DNA of 64,000 nt from Stenotrophomonas_A sp035629025 (GCA_035629025.1 DASPIU010000043.1:1-64000); one strand, 5' to 3'. Numbered from the stretch's first letter, positions 42,978 to 51,889 are shown. Numbers and translations are program-made. The notes: a model not told the origin generated them from the letters alone.

Positions 42978-43712
42978 CTACAAATCGCCCAGTTGCGCCT
43001 GCAACGCCGCAATTGCCGCCAGCCCCGCCGTTTCCGTGCGCAGAATCCGCGGCCCCAGCCGCAAGCCCTGGAAACCCGCCTTTGCCAGGATCTCCCGATC
43101 GCGCGGCGACCATCCGCCCTCCGGACCAATCGCCACGACAACCGGCGTGTCCGGCGCCGCCTGCAGCGTCGCCAGACGATGCTCGCCTTGCGGGTCCAGG
43201 GTCAGGCGCAGCGCTTCGCTGGGCACCGCCGCCGCCGCGGCGGCCAGAGATTGCGGCGCCGCCAGCGATGGAACACGGGCGCGGCCGGATTGTTCGCAGG
43301 CGGACACGATCACGCTGTGCCAGTGCGCAACGCGCTTGGCCATGCGCTGCGCATCGAGTTTGACTTCGGTGCGCTCGGCATTGACCGGCAACACCGCGCT
43401 GACCCCAAGTTCGGTCGCCTTCTGCAGGATCAGGTCCATCTTTTCGCCGCGGGCAATGCCCTGCAGCAGCACGATCGCGCGCGGCGACTCGTTGTCCACG
43501 CGCTGCGGCTCACCCAGACGCACCCGCGCTTCGCGCTTGCTGGCCAGGGTGATCGTCGCCGGGTAATCATGGCCGTCGCCGTTGAACAGCACGCAGGCGT
43601 CGCCCTCGGCCAGGCGCAGCACGCGCAGCAGATGGTTGGCGGCTTCTTCCGGCAGGGCCAATTCGGAGCCGGCGGCCAGCGGCAGCTCGACGTGGCAGCG
43701 GGTCACGCGCAT
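42978..43712 (-). CDS. rsmE: 16S rRNA (uracil1498-N3)-methyltransferase RsmE
   Basis: 244-aa SPOUT-class methyltransferase modifying U1498 of 16S rRNA. The N-terminal PUA-like part (AANHLLRVLRLAEGDACVLFNGDGHDY) is followed by the knotted SAM-binding domain: LLQGIARGEKMDLILQKATELGVSAVLPV, VSACEQSGRARVPSL, VVVAIGPEGGWSPRDREIL and LRLGPRILRTETAGLAAI. Length matches E. coli RsmE (243). It overlaps the 3' end of bioA by 10 bases and is the second gene of that operon. Confidence 0.97.
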   Translation of the reverse strand: MRVTRCHVELPLAAGSELALPEEAANHLLRVLRLAEGDACVLFNGDGHDYPATITLASKREARVRLGEPQRVDNESPRAIVLLQGIARGEKMDLILQKATELGVSAVLPVNAERTEVKLDAQRMAKRVAHWHSVIVSACEQSGRARVPSLAAPQSLAAAAAAVPSEALRLTLDPQGEHRLATLQAAPDTPVVVAIGPEGGWSPRDREILAKAGFQGLRLGPRILRTETAGLAAIAALQAQLGDL

Positions 43713-45142
43713 GCGGTGGCCTGTTCGATCGCTGCCAGCGTGGTTTCCGCCAGCAGGGCCAGTTGTGCCTCGTCCACGCAGTACGGCGGCATCCAGTACA
43801 GGATGTCGCCGAGCGGGCGCAGCACCACGCCGCGCGCCAGCGCCGCGCGATAGGCGTGCAGGCCGACGCGTGCACTGGCCGGGAACGGCGTACGCCGGTC
43901 GCCATCGCGGGTCAGTTCAAAGGCCACGACCATGCCGGCCTGGCGCACGTCGGCGACATGGCGATGGTCGGCGATGGGCCGGGATAGCTGCGCCATCGTC
44001 GCGGCAGTGCCATGGTTGCGCCGCAGCACGTCGTCGCTGGCGAAGATGTCCAGACTGGCCAGCGCCGCGGCACAGGCCAGCGGGTTGCCCGTGTAGCTGT
44101 GCGAATGCAGGAAGGCGCGCTCGCGTGAGTCGTCGAGGAAGGCGTCGTACAACTCCTGCGTCGCCAGCACCGCGGCCAGTGGCAGGAAGCCACCGGTCAG
44201 GCCCTTGGACAGGCACAACAGGTCCGGCATCACGCCCATCGTGTGTGCGCCAGCGCCGGCAGGGGCCTGTTCGCAGGCGAACATGGTGCCGGTACGGCCG
44301 AAACCGGTGGCGATCTCGTCGGCGATCAGGAACGCGCCATGCGCATCGCACAGTTCGCGCGCGCGGCGCAGATAGGCCGGGTGGTGCATGCGCATGCCAC
44401 CGGCACATTGCAGGCGTGGCTCCAGGATCACCGCGCAGATTTCGCCGGGATGCTGGTCGAACAGATTCGCCAGCGCATCGGCCGCCTGCAAGGCACGGCT
44501 TTCGTCGGACTGCCCGGGCTCGGCCAGGTAGGCGTCGGGCGAAGGCGCGAACAGCGACTCGACCAGCAGCGGCGCGTACACGCGGCGGTACAACGGAATG
44601 TCGCCCACCGACAGTGCGCCAATGGTCTCGCCGTGGTAGCCGTTCTCCAGCGCCACGAAGCGCGTGCGCTGCGTCTCGCCACGGTTGCGGAAATAGTGGA
44701 AGGCCATCTTCAGCGCGACCTCGACCCCGGCCGAGCCGTTGTCCGCGTAGAACACCTTTGCCAGCGGCGCGCGCCCAGGCTCACGCGGGGCGATCTGCAA
44801 CAGGCGCTCGGCCAGGCGGATCGCCGGCTCGTGGCCGAAGCCGGCCAGCATCACCTGCTCCAGCGAATGCGCCTGCGCGGCAATGGCCGCGGCGATGCGC
44901 GGTTCGGCATGGCCAAACAGGTTGGTCCACCAGCTGCTCACCGCATCCAGGTAGTGGCGGCCGTCGTGGCCGACCAGCCAGGCGCCTTCGCCACGGGCGA
45001 TCGGCACCAGCGGCAGGGTGTCGGGGTGCTCGCGCATCTGCGTGCACGGGTGCCACAGCACCGCCAGGTCGCGTTGCCGCCAGGCATCGGCCGTGGCATT
45101 GGGGTCTGCTAGCATTTCGTTCCGATGAAGCTCTTTGCGCAT
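43703..45142 (-). CDS. bioA: adenosylmethionine-8-amino-7-oxononanoate aminotransferase
   Basis: About 470-479 aa PLP enzyme of biotin synthesis that converts KAPA to DAPA with SAM as amino donor. ATG at 45142 or, more likely by family alignment, 45115 (MLADPNATADAWRQRD). Hallmarks: HPCTQMREH near the N-terminus, SSWWTNLFGHAEPRIAAAIA, FYADNGSAGVEVALKMAFHY, GYHGETIGALSVGD, the Asp of FLIADEIATGFGRTG and the PLP Lys in LCLSKGLTGGFLPLA. Other bio genes are absent. It is divergent from nudE with about 50 bases between, and no BirA-type palindrome was obvious there. Confidence 0.96.
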   Translation of the reverse strand: MRKELHRNEMLADPNATADAWRQRDLAVLWHPCTQMREHPDTLPLVPIARGEGAWLVGHDGRHYLDAVSSWWTNLFGHAEPRIAAAIAAQAHSLEQVMLAGFGHEPAIRLAERLLQIAPREPGRAPLAKVFYADNGSAGVEVALKMAFHYFRNRGETQRTRFVALENGYHGETIGALSVGDIPLYRRVYAPLLVESLFAPSPDAYLAEPGQSDESRALQAADALANLFDQHPGEICAVILEPRLQCAGGMRMHHPAYLRRARELCDAHGAFLIADEIATGFGRTGTMFACEQAPAGAGAHTMGVMPDLLCLSKGLTGGFLPLAAVLATQELYDAFLDDSRERAFLHSHSYTGNPLACAAALASLDIFASDDVLRRNHGTAATMAQLSRPIADHRHVADVRQAGMVVAFELTRDGDRRTPFPASARVGLHAYRAALARGVVLRPLGDILYWMPPYCVDEAQLALLAETTLAAIEQATACA

Positions 45143-45195
45143 ATGCCCATTCTACTGGCCCGCCTGCCGGCCCGCCGCGGCCCGGCCGTTCCCGC

Positions 45196-45735
45196 ATGAG
45201 CCGGCCGCTGCCGGTCATCCACCAGGTCCGCGAGCTCGGCGAAGGCCGCCAGCAGCTGGACCTGGAGTTCTCAAACGGCGAGCGCCGCCTGTACCACCGC
45301 CTGCTCAGTGGCGGCCACGGCGCGGTAGTGGTCGTGCCCTTGCTCGATGACCAGACCGTGCTGCTGGTACGCGAGTACGCGGCCGGTGTGCACCGCTACG
45401 AGCTGGGCCTGGTCAAGGGCCGCATCGACGAGGGCGAAACCCCGCTGCAGGCCGCCGACCGCGAACTGAAGGAAGAGGCCGGCTATGGCGCGCGTCGTCT
45501 CGACGTGCTGCGCGCGATGACCCTGGCTCCGACCTACATGGCGCACCAGTCCTGGCTGGTGGTGGCGCGCGATCTGTATCCCGAGCGCCTGCCCGGCGAC
45601 GAGCCGGAGGAGCTGGAAGTGGTGCCATGGAAACTCGCCGATCTCGACCAGTTGCTGCTGCGCGAGGATTTCTCCGAAGGCCGCTCGCTGGCGGCGCTGC
45701 TGATCGCGCGGCAGTGGCTGGCGGGCAAGGCATGA
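45196..45735 (+). CDS. nudE: ADP-sugar/NADH Nudix hydrolase NudE
   Basis: 179-aa Nudix enzyme hydrolysing ADP-ribose, Ap3A and NADH. Complete Nudix box GRIDEGETPLQAADRELKEEAGYG, here split as GRIDEGETPLQAAD plus RELKEEAGYG (about residues 75-98), followed by NudE features (TLAPTYMAHQSWLVVARDLYP, DEPEELEVVPW). Start ATG 45196. First gene of nudE-cysQ-mazG-ynfA, each overlapping the next by four bases, the same nudE-cysQ pairing as in other Gammaproteobacteria. Confidence 0.93.
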   Translation: MSRPLPVIHQVRELGEGRQQLDLEFSNGERRLYHRLLSGGHGAVVVVPLLDDQTVLLVREYAAGVHRYELGLVKGRIDEGETPLQAADRELKEEAGYGARRLDVLRAMTLAPTYMAHQSWLVVARDLYPERLPGDEPEELEVVPWKLADLDQLLLREDFSEGRSLAALLIARQWLAGKA

Positions 45736-46553
45736 GCGCGCTTATCGACAGCGCGCTCGGCGAAGCAGTCATCGGCATCGCCCAGGCCGCCGGCGCGGCG
45801 ATCATGACCGTGTACCGCGATGGCTTTTCCGTGCAGACCAAGGACGATGCCAGCCCGCTGACCCAGGCCGACCTGGCCGCGAACCGGGTCATCGTCGACG
45901 GCCTGTCGCGGCTGACGCCGGACATTCCGGTGCTGTCGGAAGAATCGGCGCAGGTGCCCTGGGAACAGCGCCGCGGCTGGACCCGCTACTGGCTGGTGGA
46001 CCCGCTCGATGGCACCCGCGAGTTCATCAAGCGCAATGGCGAATTCAGCGTCAACATCGCCCTGATCGAAGCGGGCGTGGCGGTGTTCGGCGTGATCCAG
46101 GCGCCGGTGGATGGCCGTGTGTGGCACGCCTGGCGCGGCCACGGCGCCTATCGTCGTGACGCGGACAGCAGCAACGAGCTGCGCTTGCAAGTGCGCGCCC
46201 CGGCCAGTGCGCCGCTACGCGTGGCCGCCAGCCGTTCGCACCGCGGTGAACGCACCGAGGCGCTGCTGGCGCGGATGGGTGCGGTGGATGTGATCGCCCA
46301 AGGTTCGTCGCTGAAGTTCTGCCGCATTGCCGATGGCGAACTGGATGTCTACCCGCGCTTCGGTCCCACGTCCGAATGGGATACCGCCGCCGGCCAGTGC
46401 GTGCTGGAAGCCGCTGGCGGTTGCGTGCTCGCTGCCGACAGCGGCGAGCCGTTCCGCTACAACCAGCGCCAGACCCTGCTCAACGGCGACTTCGTGGCCC
46501 TCGGCGACCCGGCCTTGCCGTGGCGCCAGTGGCTGCTGGACACGCCGCGATGA
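45732..46553 (+). CDS. cysQ: 3'(2'),5'-bisphosphate nucleotidase CysQ
   Basis: 273-aa inositol-monophosphatase-fold enzyme that removes the 3' phosphate of PAP formed in sulfate assimilation. Metal-binding motifs: DDASPLTQADLAANRVI, VLSEES, VDPLDGTREFIKRNGEFSVN and EWDTAAGQCVLEAAGG. ATGA overlap with nudE upstream and with mazG downstream couples translation. All catalytic acidic residues appear intact. Confidence 0.95.
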   Translation: MSALIDSALGEAVIGIAQAAGAAIMTVYRDGFSVQTKDDASPLTQADLAANRVIVDGLSRLTPDIPVLSEESAQVPWEQRRGWTRYWLVDPLDGTREFIKRNGEFSVNIALIEAGVAVFGVIQAPVDGRVWHAWRGHGAYRRDADSSNELRLQVRAPASAPLRVAASRSHRGERTEALLARMGAVDVIAQGSSLKFCRIADGELDVYPRFGPTSEWDTAAGQCVLEAAGGCVLAADSGEPFRYNQRQTLLNGDFVALGDPALPWRQWLLDTPR

Positions 46554-47371
46554 ACCGCGCCGCCACACGCGACATCGCCGACCTGCTGGCGATCATGGCG
46601 CGCCTGCGCGATCGCGAGCACGGCTGCCCGTGGGACCTGGAACAGGATTTCGCCAGCATTGCGCCGTATACGATCGAGGAAGCCTATGAAGTGGCTGACG
46701 CCATCGATCGCGGTGACCTGCATGCGCTGAAGGACGAGCTCGGCGATCTGCTGCTGCAGGTGGTGTTCCATGCGCAGATGGCGGGCGAGCAGGGCGCATT
46801 CGACTTCGGCGACGTGGTCGCGGCGATCAGCGGCAAGCTGTTGCGGCGCCATCCGCACGTGTTCGGCGCAACCGCAGTGGACGGCGCGGCGGCAGTCAGC
46901 GCGAACTGGGAGGCGATCAAGCGTGCCGAGCGCCAGGCCGCCGGCGAGCAGGATGACTCGGCCCTGGCCGGCATCGCGCGCGGCCTGCCGGAATGGCAGC
47001 GCGCAGTGAAGCTGCAGTCGCGCGCGGCGCGGGTCGGCTTCGACTGGCCCAACCCCACCTCGGTGCTGGCCAAGCTGCAGGAAGAGATCGAAGAGCTGCG
47101 CGAGGAGTTCGCGCAGGGCGAGGTCGCCGCACGCCATGCGCAGCTGCAGGAGGAACTGGGCGATGTGCTGTTCGTCTGCGCCAATCTGGCCCGGCACGCG
47201 CGGGTCGATGTCGGCGCCGCACTGCGTGGCGCCAACCTCAAGTTCGAGCGCCGCTTCCGTGCGATGGAAGCACTGGCGCACGCGGCTGGCACCACGATGG
47301 ACGCGCTGTCGCTGACCGAACAGGAAGCGTTGTGGGACCAGGTCAAGCTGGGTGAGCGCGGCGCGGCATGA
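46550..47371 (+). CDS. mazG: nucleoside triphosphate pyrophosphohydrolase MazG
   Basis: 273-aa all-alpha NTP pyrophosphatase with two tandem MazG domains, which cleans aberrant nucleotides and lowers (p)ppGpp stress responses. First domain: LMARLRDREHGCPWDLEQDF-like start (LRDREHGCPWDLEQ), TIEEAYEVADAID, LKDELGDLLLQVVFHAQM. Second: ANPTSVLAKLQEEIEELREE-type (VLAKLQEEIEELREEF) and LQEELGDVLFVCANLARH. Length matches E. coli MazG (263). Coupled to cysQ and to the UPF0060 gene by overlaps. Confidence 0.95.
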   Translation: MNRAATRDIADLLAIMARLRDREHGCPWDLEQDFASIAPYTIEEAYEVADAIDRGDLHALKDELGDLLLQVVFHAQMAGEQGAFDFGDVVAAISGKLLRRHPHVFGATAVDGAAAVSANWEAIKRAERQAAGEQDDSALAGIARGLPEWQRAVKLQSRAARVGFDWPNPTSVLAKLQEEIEELREEFAQGEVAARHAQLQEELGDVLFVCANLARHARVDVGAALRGANLKFERRFRAMEALAHAAGTTMDALSLTEQEALWDQVKLGERGAA

Positions 47372-47691
47372 AGACCCTGCTGCTGTTCGTGCTGACCGCC
47401 GTGGCCGAGATCGTCGGCTGCTACCTGCCGTGGTTGTGGTTGCGCCGCGGCGCCAGTGCCTGGTGGCTGCTGCCGGCGGCGGCGAGTCTGGCGCTGTTCG
47501 TGTGGCTGCTGAGCCTGCACCCGACCGCTTCGGGGCGGGTATATGCGGCTTACGGCGGGGTCTATGTCGCCGTCGCCCTGGCCTGGCTGTGGGCGGTGGA
47601 TGCGGTACGGCCGACGCGCTGGGACCTGCTCGGCGTGGCGCTGTGCCTGTGCGGCATGGCAGTGATCATGTTTTCCCCGCGCACTGCCTGA
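47368..47691 (+). CDS. ynfA: UPF0060 (YnfA-family) small membrane protein
   Basis: 107-aa integral membrane protein with four helices, matching UPF0060/YnfA: AVAEIVGCYLPWLWLRRGAS, SLALFVWLLSLHPTASGRVYAAYGG-like (LHPTASGRVYAAYGGVYVA) and ALAWLWAVDAVRPTRWDLLG. Related to small multidrug-resistance transporters; a multidrug efflux role has been proposed for YnfA. Its ATG overlaps the mazG stop by four bases. Confidence 0.93.
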   Translation: MKTLLLFVLTAVAEIVGCYLPWLWLRRGASAWWLLPAAASLALFVWLLSLHPTASGRVYAAYGGVYVAVALAWLWAVDAVRPTRWDLLGVALCLCGMAVIMFSPRTA

Positions 47692-47740
47692 GCCGGGCCG
47701 GCGTATGCTGGCGCTACCACCGCGCCCGGAGGGAGAGGCC

Positions 47741-48043
47741 ATGCGCAGGTTTGCCAGCTTCCGCGAGTTCTATCCGTTCTACCTCGCCGAGCATGCCAAC
47801 CGCACCTCGCGCCGCCTGCACTTCATTGGCAGCTGCGGCGTGCTGGCGCTGGTCGTACTGGCCATCGCCAGCGCGCGCCCGGTCTGGCTGCTGGCGGCGC
47901 TGCTCTGCGGCTACGGTTTTGCCTGGGTCGGCCACTTCTTCTTCGAGAAGAACCGCCCGGCCACCTTCCGCCATCCCTTCTATTCGTTTGCCGGCGACTG
48001 GGTGATGTTCCGCGACATCCTGCGCGGACGCATCCCTTTCTAG
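47741..48043 (+). CDS. DUF962/Mpo1-like membrane protein
   Basis: 100-aa membrane protein starting at ATG 47741 after GGAGGGAGAGG, a strong ribosome site. It has the DUF962 pattern FREFYPFYLAEHANRTSRRLHF, GYGFAWVGHFFFEKNRPATF and DWVMFRDILRG. The yeast member Mpo1 is an Fe(II)-dependent dioxygenase in sphingoid long-chain base alpha-oxidation, and the His residues needed (H in LAEHANR, HFIG, GHFFFEKNRP) are present. The role in this bacterium is unknown. About 50 bases after ynfA. Confidence 0.88.
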   Translation: MRRFASFREFYPFYLAEHANRTSRRLHFIGSCGVLALVVLAIASARPVWLLAALLCGYGFAWVGHFFFEKNRPATFRHPFYSFAGDWVMFRDILRGRIPF

Positions 48044-48106
48044 GCGGCGGCGCGGGCAGGGCTGCGGCATACTGCGGCTTCACAGGGGAAGATCAAGGAG
48101 AGGCGG

Positions 48107-49081
48107 ATGTTCACGACGGGATTCCTGACGCTGGTGGTGCTGGTCGTCGGTGCCATCGTCCTGTTCAAGGCGGTGCGCATGGTGCCGCAGGGCTATGAAT
48201 GGACGGTTGAGCGCTTCGGCAAGTACACCCATACGCTGACCCCTGGTCTGCATGTGCTGGTGCCGGTGGTGTACGGCGTCGGCCGCAAGGTCAACATGAT
48301 GGAGCAGGTGCTGGAAGTGCCCAGCCAGGACGTCATCACCAAGGACAACGCTGTCGTGCGCGTGGACGGCGTGGTGTTCTTCCAGGTGCTGGACGCGGCC
48401 AAGGCCGCCTATGAGGTCGCCAACCTGGAAGTGGCCACGATTGCCCTGGTGCAGACCAACATCCGCACGGTGATCGGCTCGATGGACCTGGACGAGTCGC
48501 TGAGCCAGCGCGAGACCATCAACGCCAAGCTGCTGAACGTGGTCGACCACGCCACCAATCCGTGGGGCATCAAGGTCACCCGCATCGAGATCAAGGACAT
48601 CCAGCCGCCGCAGAACCTGGTGCAGTCGATGCAGCAGCAGAAGATGGCCGAGCAGAACAAGCGCGCCGCCGTGCTGGAAGCCGAGGGCGTGCGCCAGTCC
48701 GAGATCCTGCGCGCCGAGGGCCAGAAGCAGGCGGCCGTGCTCGAGGCTGAGGGCCGCAAGGAAGCCGCCTTCCGCGACGCCGAGGCGCGCGAGCGTTCGG
48801 CCGAGGCCGAGGCGCGGGCCACGCAGATGGTCTCCGACGCCATCGCCGCCGGGAACGTGCAGGCGATCAACTACTTCGTCGCGCAGAAATACGTCGAGGC
48901 GTTCAAGGAACTGGCCACCGCGCCAAACCAGAAGTTCGTGCTGATGCCGATGGAGTCCTCCGGCATCATCGGTTCCATCGCCGGCATTGCCGACCTCGCC
49001 AAGCAGGCCTTGAGCGAGCGCGCCAATCCCCCACCGCAGCCGCCGCGCGGCAATCCGCCGCCGCCGCGCTTCGGGGCCTGA
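48107..49081 (+). CDS. qmcA: SPFH/stomatin-family membrane protein (QmcA-like)
   Basis: 324-aa band-7 protein anchored by one N-terminal membrane segment (about 3-22). Pattern: VPQGYEWTVERFGKYTHTLTPGLH, EVPSQDVITKDNAVVRVDGVVF, QTNIRTVIGSMDLDESLSQR and VTRIEIKDIQPPQNLVQSMQ, then a long Ala/Glu-rich coiled coil (about 185-250). Such proteins form large cages in the inner membrane and regulate proteases such as FtsH. A Pro-rich tail ends it. It is paired with nfeD, three bases downstream, as in most genomes. AGGAGAGGCGG precedes the start. Confidence 0.94.
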   Translation: MFTTGFLTLVVLVVGAIVLFKAVRMVPQGYEWTVERFGKYTHTLTPGLHVLVPVVYGVGRKVNMMEQVLEVPSQDVITKDNAVVRVDGVVFFQVLDAAKAAYEVANLEVATIALVQTNIRTVIGSMDLDESLSQRETINAKLLNVVDHATNPWGIKVTRIEIKDIQPPQNLVQSMQQQKMAEQNKRAAVLEAEGVRQSEILRAEGQKQAAVLEAEGRKEAAFRDAEARERSAEAEARATQMVSDAIAAGNVQAINYFVAQKYVEAFKELATAPNQKFVLMPMESSGIIGSIAGIADLAKQALSERANPPPQPPRGNPPPPRFGA

Positions 49082-49084
49082 GCC

Positions 49085-49516
49085 ATGCGCACGGAAGTCG
49101 TGGTGTGGGCCGCGCTCGCGCTGCTGCTGTTCGCGGCCGAGGCGCTGGCGCCGGGCGCCTTCATGCTGTGGATGGGCCTGGCCGCGGCGGTCGTGTTCGT
49201 CGTGGTGTGGGTCGTGCCCGACATCCCGTTGCTGATGCAGGCGCTGATCTTCGTGGTGCTCAGTTTCGTCTCGGTCCAGGTCTACCGCACCTGGTTCCGC
49301 CGCCGCGACCGCCAGAGCGATCAGCCGCTGCTCAACCGCCGTGCCGAGCAACTGGTCGGCCGGGTCGTCGTACTCGACCAGCCCATCAGCGGCGGCCGCG
49401 GCCGCGCCAAGATCGATGATGCGTTCTGGGTGGTGGTCGGCCCGGAACTGCCGGTGGGCAGCGCGGTGCGCGTGGTGGCGGTGGACGGGATGACGCTGAA
49501 GGTGCAGGAAGCCTGA
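49085..49516 (+). CDS. NfeD-family membrane protein (YbbJ-like)
   Basis: 143-aa short NfeD protein: two or three N-terminal membrane helices (ALALLLFAAEALAPGAFMLW, VFVVVWVVPDIPLLMQALIF), then a C-terminal OB-fold domain (QLVGRVVVLDQPISGGRGRAKIDDAFW, GSAVRVVAVDGMTLKVQE). It lacks the ClpP-like protease domain of long NfeD proteins. It works with the SPFH partner upstream (three-base gap), probably in membrane-domain organisation. Confidence 0.92.
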   Translation: MRTEVVVWAALALLLFAAEALAPGAFMLWMGLAAAVVFVVVWVVPDIPLLMQALIFVVLSFVSVQVYRTWFRRRDRQSDQPLLNRRAEQLVGRVVVLDQPISGGRGRAKIDDAFWVVVGPELPVGSAVRVVAVDGMTLKVQEA

Positions 49517-49573
49517 GAGCCCCCGGTCCCGGTTCCTGAGATAATCCCGTCTTTGAAACCGGAACCCTTCGCC

Positions 49574-50683
49574 ATGAGCCTCAAGCAGACCCTCCTCAAT
49601 GCCACCCACCGCGCGCTCGGCGCCAAGATGGTGGACTTCGGGGGCTGGGACATGCCCATCCATTACGGTTCGCAGCTGGACGAGCACCACCAGGTGCGCC
49701 GCGACGCGGGCATGTTCGACGTCAGCCACATGACCGTGGTCGACCTGCGCGGCGAGCGCGTGCGTCCGTTCCTGCGCTACCTGCTGGCCAACTCGGTGGA
49801 CAAGCTCAAGGTGGCCGGCAAGGCGCTGTACACCTGCATGCTCAATCCGCAGGGCGGGGTGATCGACGACCTGATCGTCTACTACCAGGCAGAGGACTTC
49901 TTCCGCCTGGTGGTCAACGCCGCGACCCGCGAAAAGGATCTGGCCTGGATCACCGAGCAGGCCGCGGCCTTCGGCGTGCAGGTCAGCGAACGCCCGGACT
50001 TCGCGATGATCGCCGTGCAAGGCCCGAACGCGCGCGCCAAGGTGGTCTCGCTGCTGGCCGAGGCCGACCAGGCGGCGGCGCGCAAGCTCGGCCGCTTTGC
50101 CGCGCTGCATGCGCAGTCGGCCAGCGGCGTGCCGCTGTTCGTGGCGCGCACCGGCTACACCGGCGAGGACGGTTTCGAGATCGTGCTGCCGGAAGCCGAC
50201 GCGGTGGCGTTCTGGAACGCGCTGCTGGAAGCAGGGGTCAAGCCGGCTGGTCTGGGCGCGCGCGACACGCTGCGCCTGGAGGCGGGCATGAACCTCTACG
50301 GCCAGGACATGGACGAGACCGTCACTCCTTATGAAGCGGCGCTGGCCTGGACCGTCGCCTTGGACGAGGATCGCGACTTCATCGGCCGCGACGTGCTGCA
50401 AGCGCAGCAGGCCAGTGGTGCGCCGCGGCAGATGATCGGCCTGGTGATGGACGAGAAGGGCGTGCTGCGCCACGGCCAGAAGGTGCTCACCGCGCAGGGC
50501 GAGGGCGAGATTCTTTCCGGCACCTTCTCGCCGACGCTGGGCAAGGCGATCGCTTTCGCACGTGTGCCGGCTGGCGAACCGGGCCAGGTGCGCGTGGACA
50601 TCCGCGGCCGCGAAGTACCGGTACGCGTCGTCAAGTTCCCGTTCGTGCGCGAAGGCCAGGCCCAGCCCGGCGTGCTCGACTGA
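49574..50683 (+). CDS. gcvT: aminomethyltransferase (glycine cleavage T-protein)
   Basis: 369-aa tetrahydrofolate-dependent enzyme that releases ammonia from the aminomethyl-lipoyl H-protein. Start ATG 49574 (MSLKQTLLNATHRALGAKMV). Hallmarks: MVDFGGWDMPIHYGS, DAGMFDVSHMTVVDLRG, ACMLNPQGGVIDDLIVYY-like (CMLNPQGGVIDDLIVYY), ARTGYTGEDGFEIVLP, LGARDTLRLEAGMNLYGQDMDE. gcvH follows after 100 bases; gcvP is not in the window. No glycine riboswitch aptamer is evident in the 57-base spacer upstream. Confidence 0.97.
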   Translation: MSLKQTLLNATHRALGAKMVDFGGWDMPIHYGSQLDEHHQVRRDAGMFDVSHMTVVDLRGERVRPFLRYLLANSVDKLKVAGKALYTCMLNPQGGVIDDLIVYYQAEDFFRLVVNAATREKDLAWITEQAAAFGVQVSERPDFAMIAVQGPNARAKVVSLLAEADQAAARKLGRFAALHAQSASGVPLFVARTGYTGEDGFEIVLPEADAVAFWNALLEAGVKPAGLGARDTLRLEAGMNLYGQDMDETVTPYEAALAWTVALDEDRDFIGRDVLQAQQASGAPRQMIGLVMDEKGVLRHGQKVLTAQGEGEILSGTFSPTLGKAIAFARVPAGEPGQVRVDIRGREVPVRVVKFPFVREGQAQPGVLD

Positions 50684-50704
50684 GGACTCTCACCGCAGCC
50701 CGTA

Positions 50705-50732
50705 CCGGCGCCGGGTGCTGCACCCGCGCCGG
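50705..50732 (+). terminator. hairpin between gcvT and gcvH
   Basis: CCGGCGCCGGGTG and CACCCGCGCCGG pair with one bulge around a CTG loop; the following GTTGGTTAAAC is only partly T-rich, so it may be a weak terminator or processing site rather than a full stop. Confidence 0.5.
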
Positions 50733-50783
50733 GTTGGTTAAACTACGCCTCCATTCCCGACCCTGTTTTCCCGGAGCTTTCCC

Positions 50784-51179
50784 ATGAGCGAGATCCCTGG
50801 CGACCTCAAGTTCCTCAAATCCCACGAGTGGGCCCGCGTCGAAGGTAACGGCCGCGTTACCGTCGGCATCTCCGACCACGCACAGGGCCTGCTTGGTGAC
50901 CTGGTCTATGTCGAACTGCCGAACGTCGGCGACAGCGTCGAGGCCGGCAACGGCGCGGCGGTGGTCGAGTCGGTCAAGGCAGCCTCGGACGTCTACAGCC
51001 CGGTCAGCGGCACGGTCGTGGAGGTCAACAGCGCGCTCAACGACAAGCCGGAGACCATCAACGAGGACGCCTACGGCGATGGCTGGATCTTCGTGGTCGA
51101 GGTCAGCGAGCCGGACCAGCTCAACGAGCTGCTGTCCCCGGACGACTACGCCGAACTGCTGGACGACGACGCTCACTGA
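50784..51179 (+). CDS. gcvH: glycine cleavage H-protein
   Basis: 131-aa lipoyl carrier protein shuttling the aminomethyl group between GcvP, GcvT and the dehydrogenase. Start ATG 50784 after CCGGAGC. Lipoyl-attachment Lys lies in AAVVESVKAASDVYSPVSG (about residue 65); other marks are KSHEWARVEGNGRVTVGIS and GDGWIFVVEVSEPDQL. Size fits the family (E. coli 129). Followed by a strong terminator. Confidence 0.98.
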   Translation: MSEIPGDLKFLKSHEWARVEGNGRVTVGISDHAQGLLGDLVYVELPNVGDSVEAGNGAAVVESVKAASDVYSPVSGTVVEVNSALNDKPETINEDAYGDGWIFVVEVSEPDQLNELLSPDDYAELLDDDAH

Positions 51180-51205
51180 CCCTTCACGGAAGTCAGCGCG
51201 ACAGC

Positions 51206-51235
51206 AAAAAAACGGCCGCGAAAGCGGCCGTTTTT
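51206..51235. terminator. intrinsic terminator after gcvH
   Basis: CGGCCGC / GCGGCCG stem with GAAA tetraloop, flanked by seven A and five T, 27 bases after the gcvH stop. Confidence 0.95.
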
Positions 51236-51240
51236 CTTTG

Positions 51241-51713
51241 CCTCCGGATCGGATCGGCGCGACCCGGGCGGCCGCGCACTCGCGCTCGCCGATGCCGCGA
51301 ACAGTGCGTCGCGATCGGCGAACCGGTGACCGACACGAAGCCGACGCCACCCTCGCGGCGTTCGTGCACGGCGTGCGAAGTGGTCGCCGCGGCGTGCGCG
51401 GGGGTGGAAAAGTTTGCGCATTTCGCCCGATGCGATGCCGCGAAAGGCACCCGGACGAAAAAAATTTTCGCCCGGCGCCGGTGCCGTTGCGGTACCGGCA
51501 AGCGCCGTGGGCGGGTGGGTGCGCGGCATCGCGCGCGCATGCCGCGCTCGCCGATGCGCGCGAACAATACAGCTGAAAAGAAGTGCTTTTTTTTTATCGA
51601 CCTTGCAGGCGGGCGCGCGCGCGGCGGCTTTGGCGGTGTGCGAAAGACGCTCCAGGCGGGTGCGGCCGCGTGGTCGCGAGGAACCCCGGATGAAAAATTT
51701 TTTCGCGGGACTG
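51241..51713. other. non-coding interval with A/T tracts and degenerate repeats
   Basis: No convincing gene. The otherwise GC-rich stretch contains abrupt A/T tracts: CGAAAAAAATTTTCG at 51456-51470, AAAAGAAGTGCTTTTTTTTT near 51575-51594 and GAAAAATTTTTTC at 51692-51704. The first and third both follow CCGGA and precede CGC. GCGCTCGCCGATG occurs twice (51282-51294 and 51544-51556), each followed by a GCGAACA-like run. Short open frames exist but have poor codon character. Confidence 0.6.
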
Positions 51714-51742
51714 TTGACAGTAAAAAAAACCGTGATTAGGTT
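51714..51742 (+). promoter_or_regulatory. promoter of the H1-like gene
   Basis: Perfect -35 TTGACA at 51714-51719, 17-base spacer, and -10-like TAGGTT at 51737-51742. It implies a leader of about 285 bases before the H1-like gene. Confidence 0.6.
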
Positions 51743-51889
51743 TCGCCCCAAGCAGACGTTGCTGCCGCAGAGAGTGAGTCGAATCGACATCAAGGTGACA
51801 AGCAAGCACTACGCATCCACCCCCGAACCCAAGACGGTGGATACGGGTCTGCTTCCCTCCGCGAAAAGCTCAACGTCCATCCATTGCGC

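Noticed and set aside
49517..49573. Possible glycine riboswitch upstream of gcvT.
   Set aside because: The 57-base spacer is too short for a glycine aptamer and has none of its conserved core.
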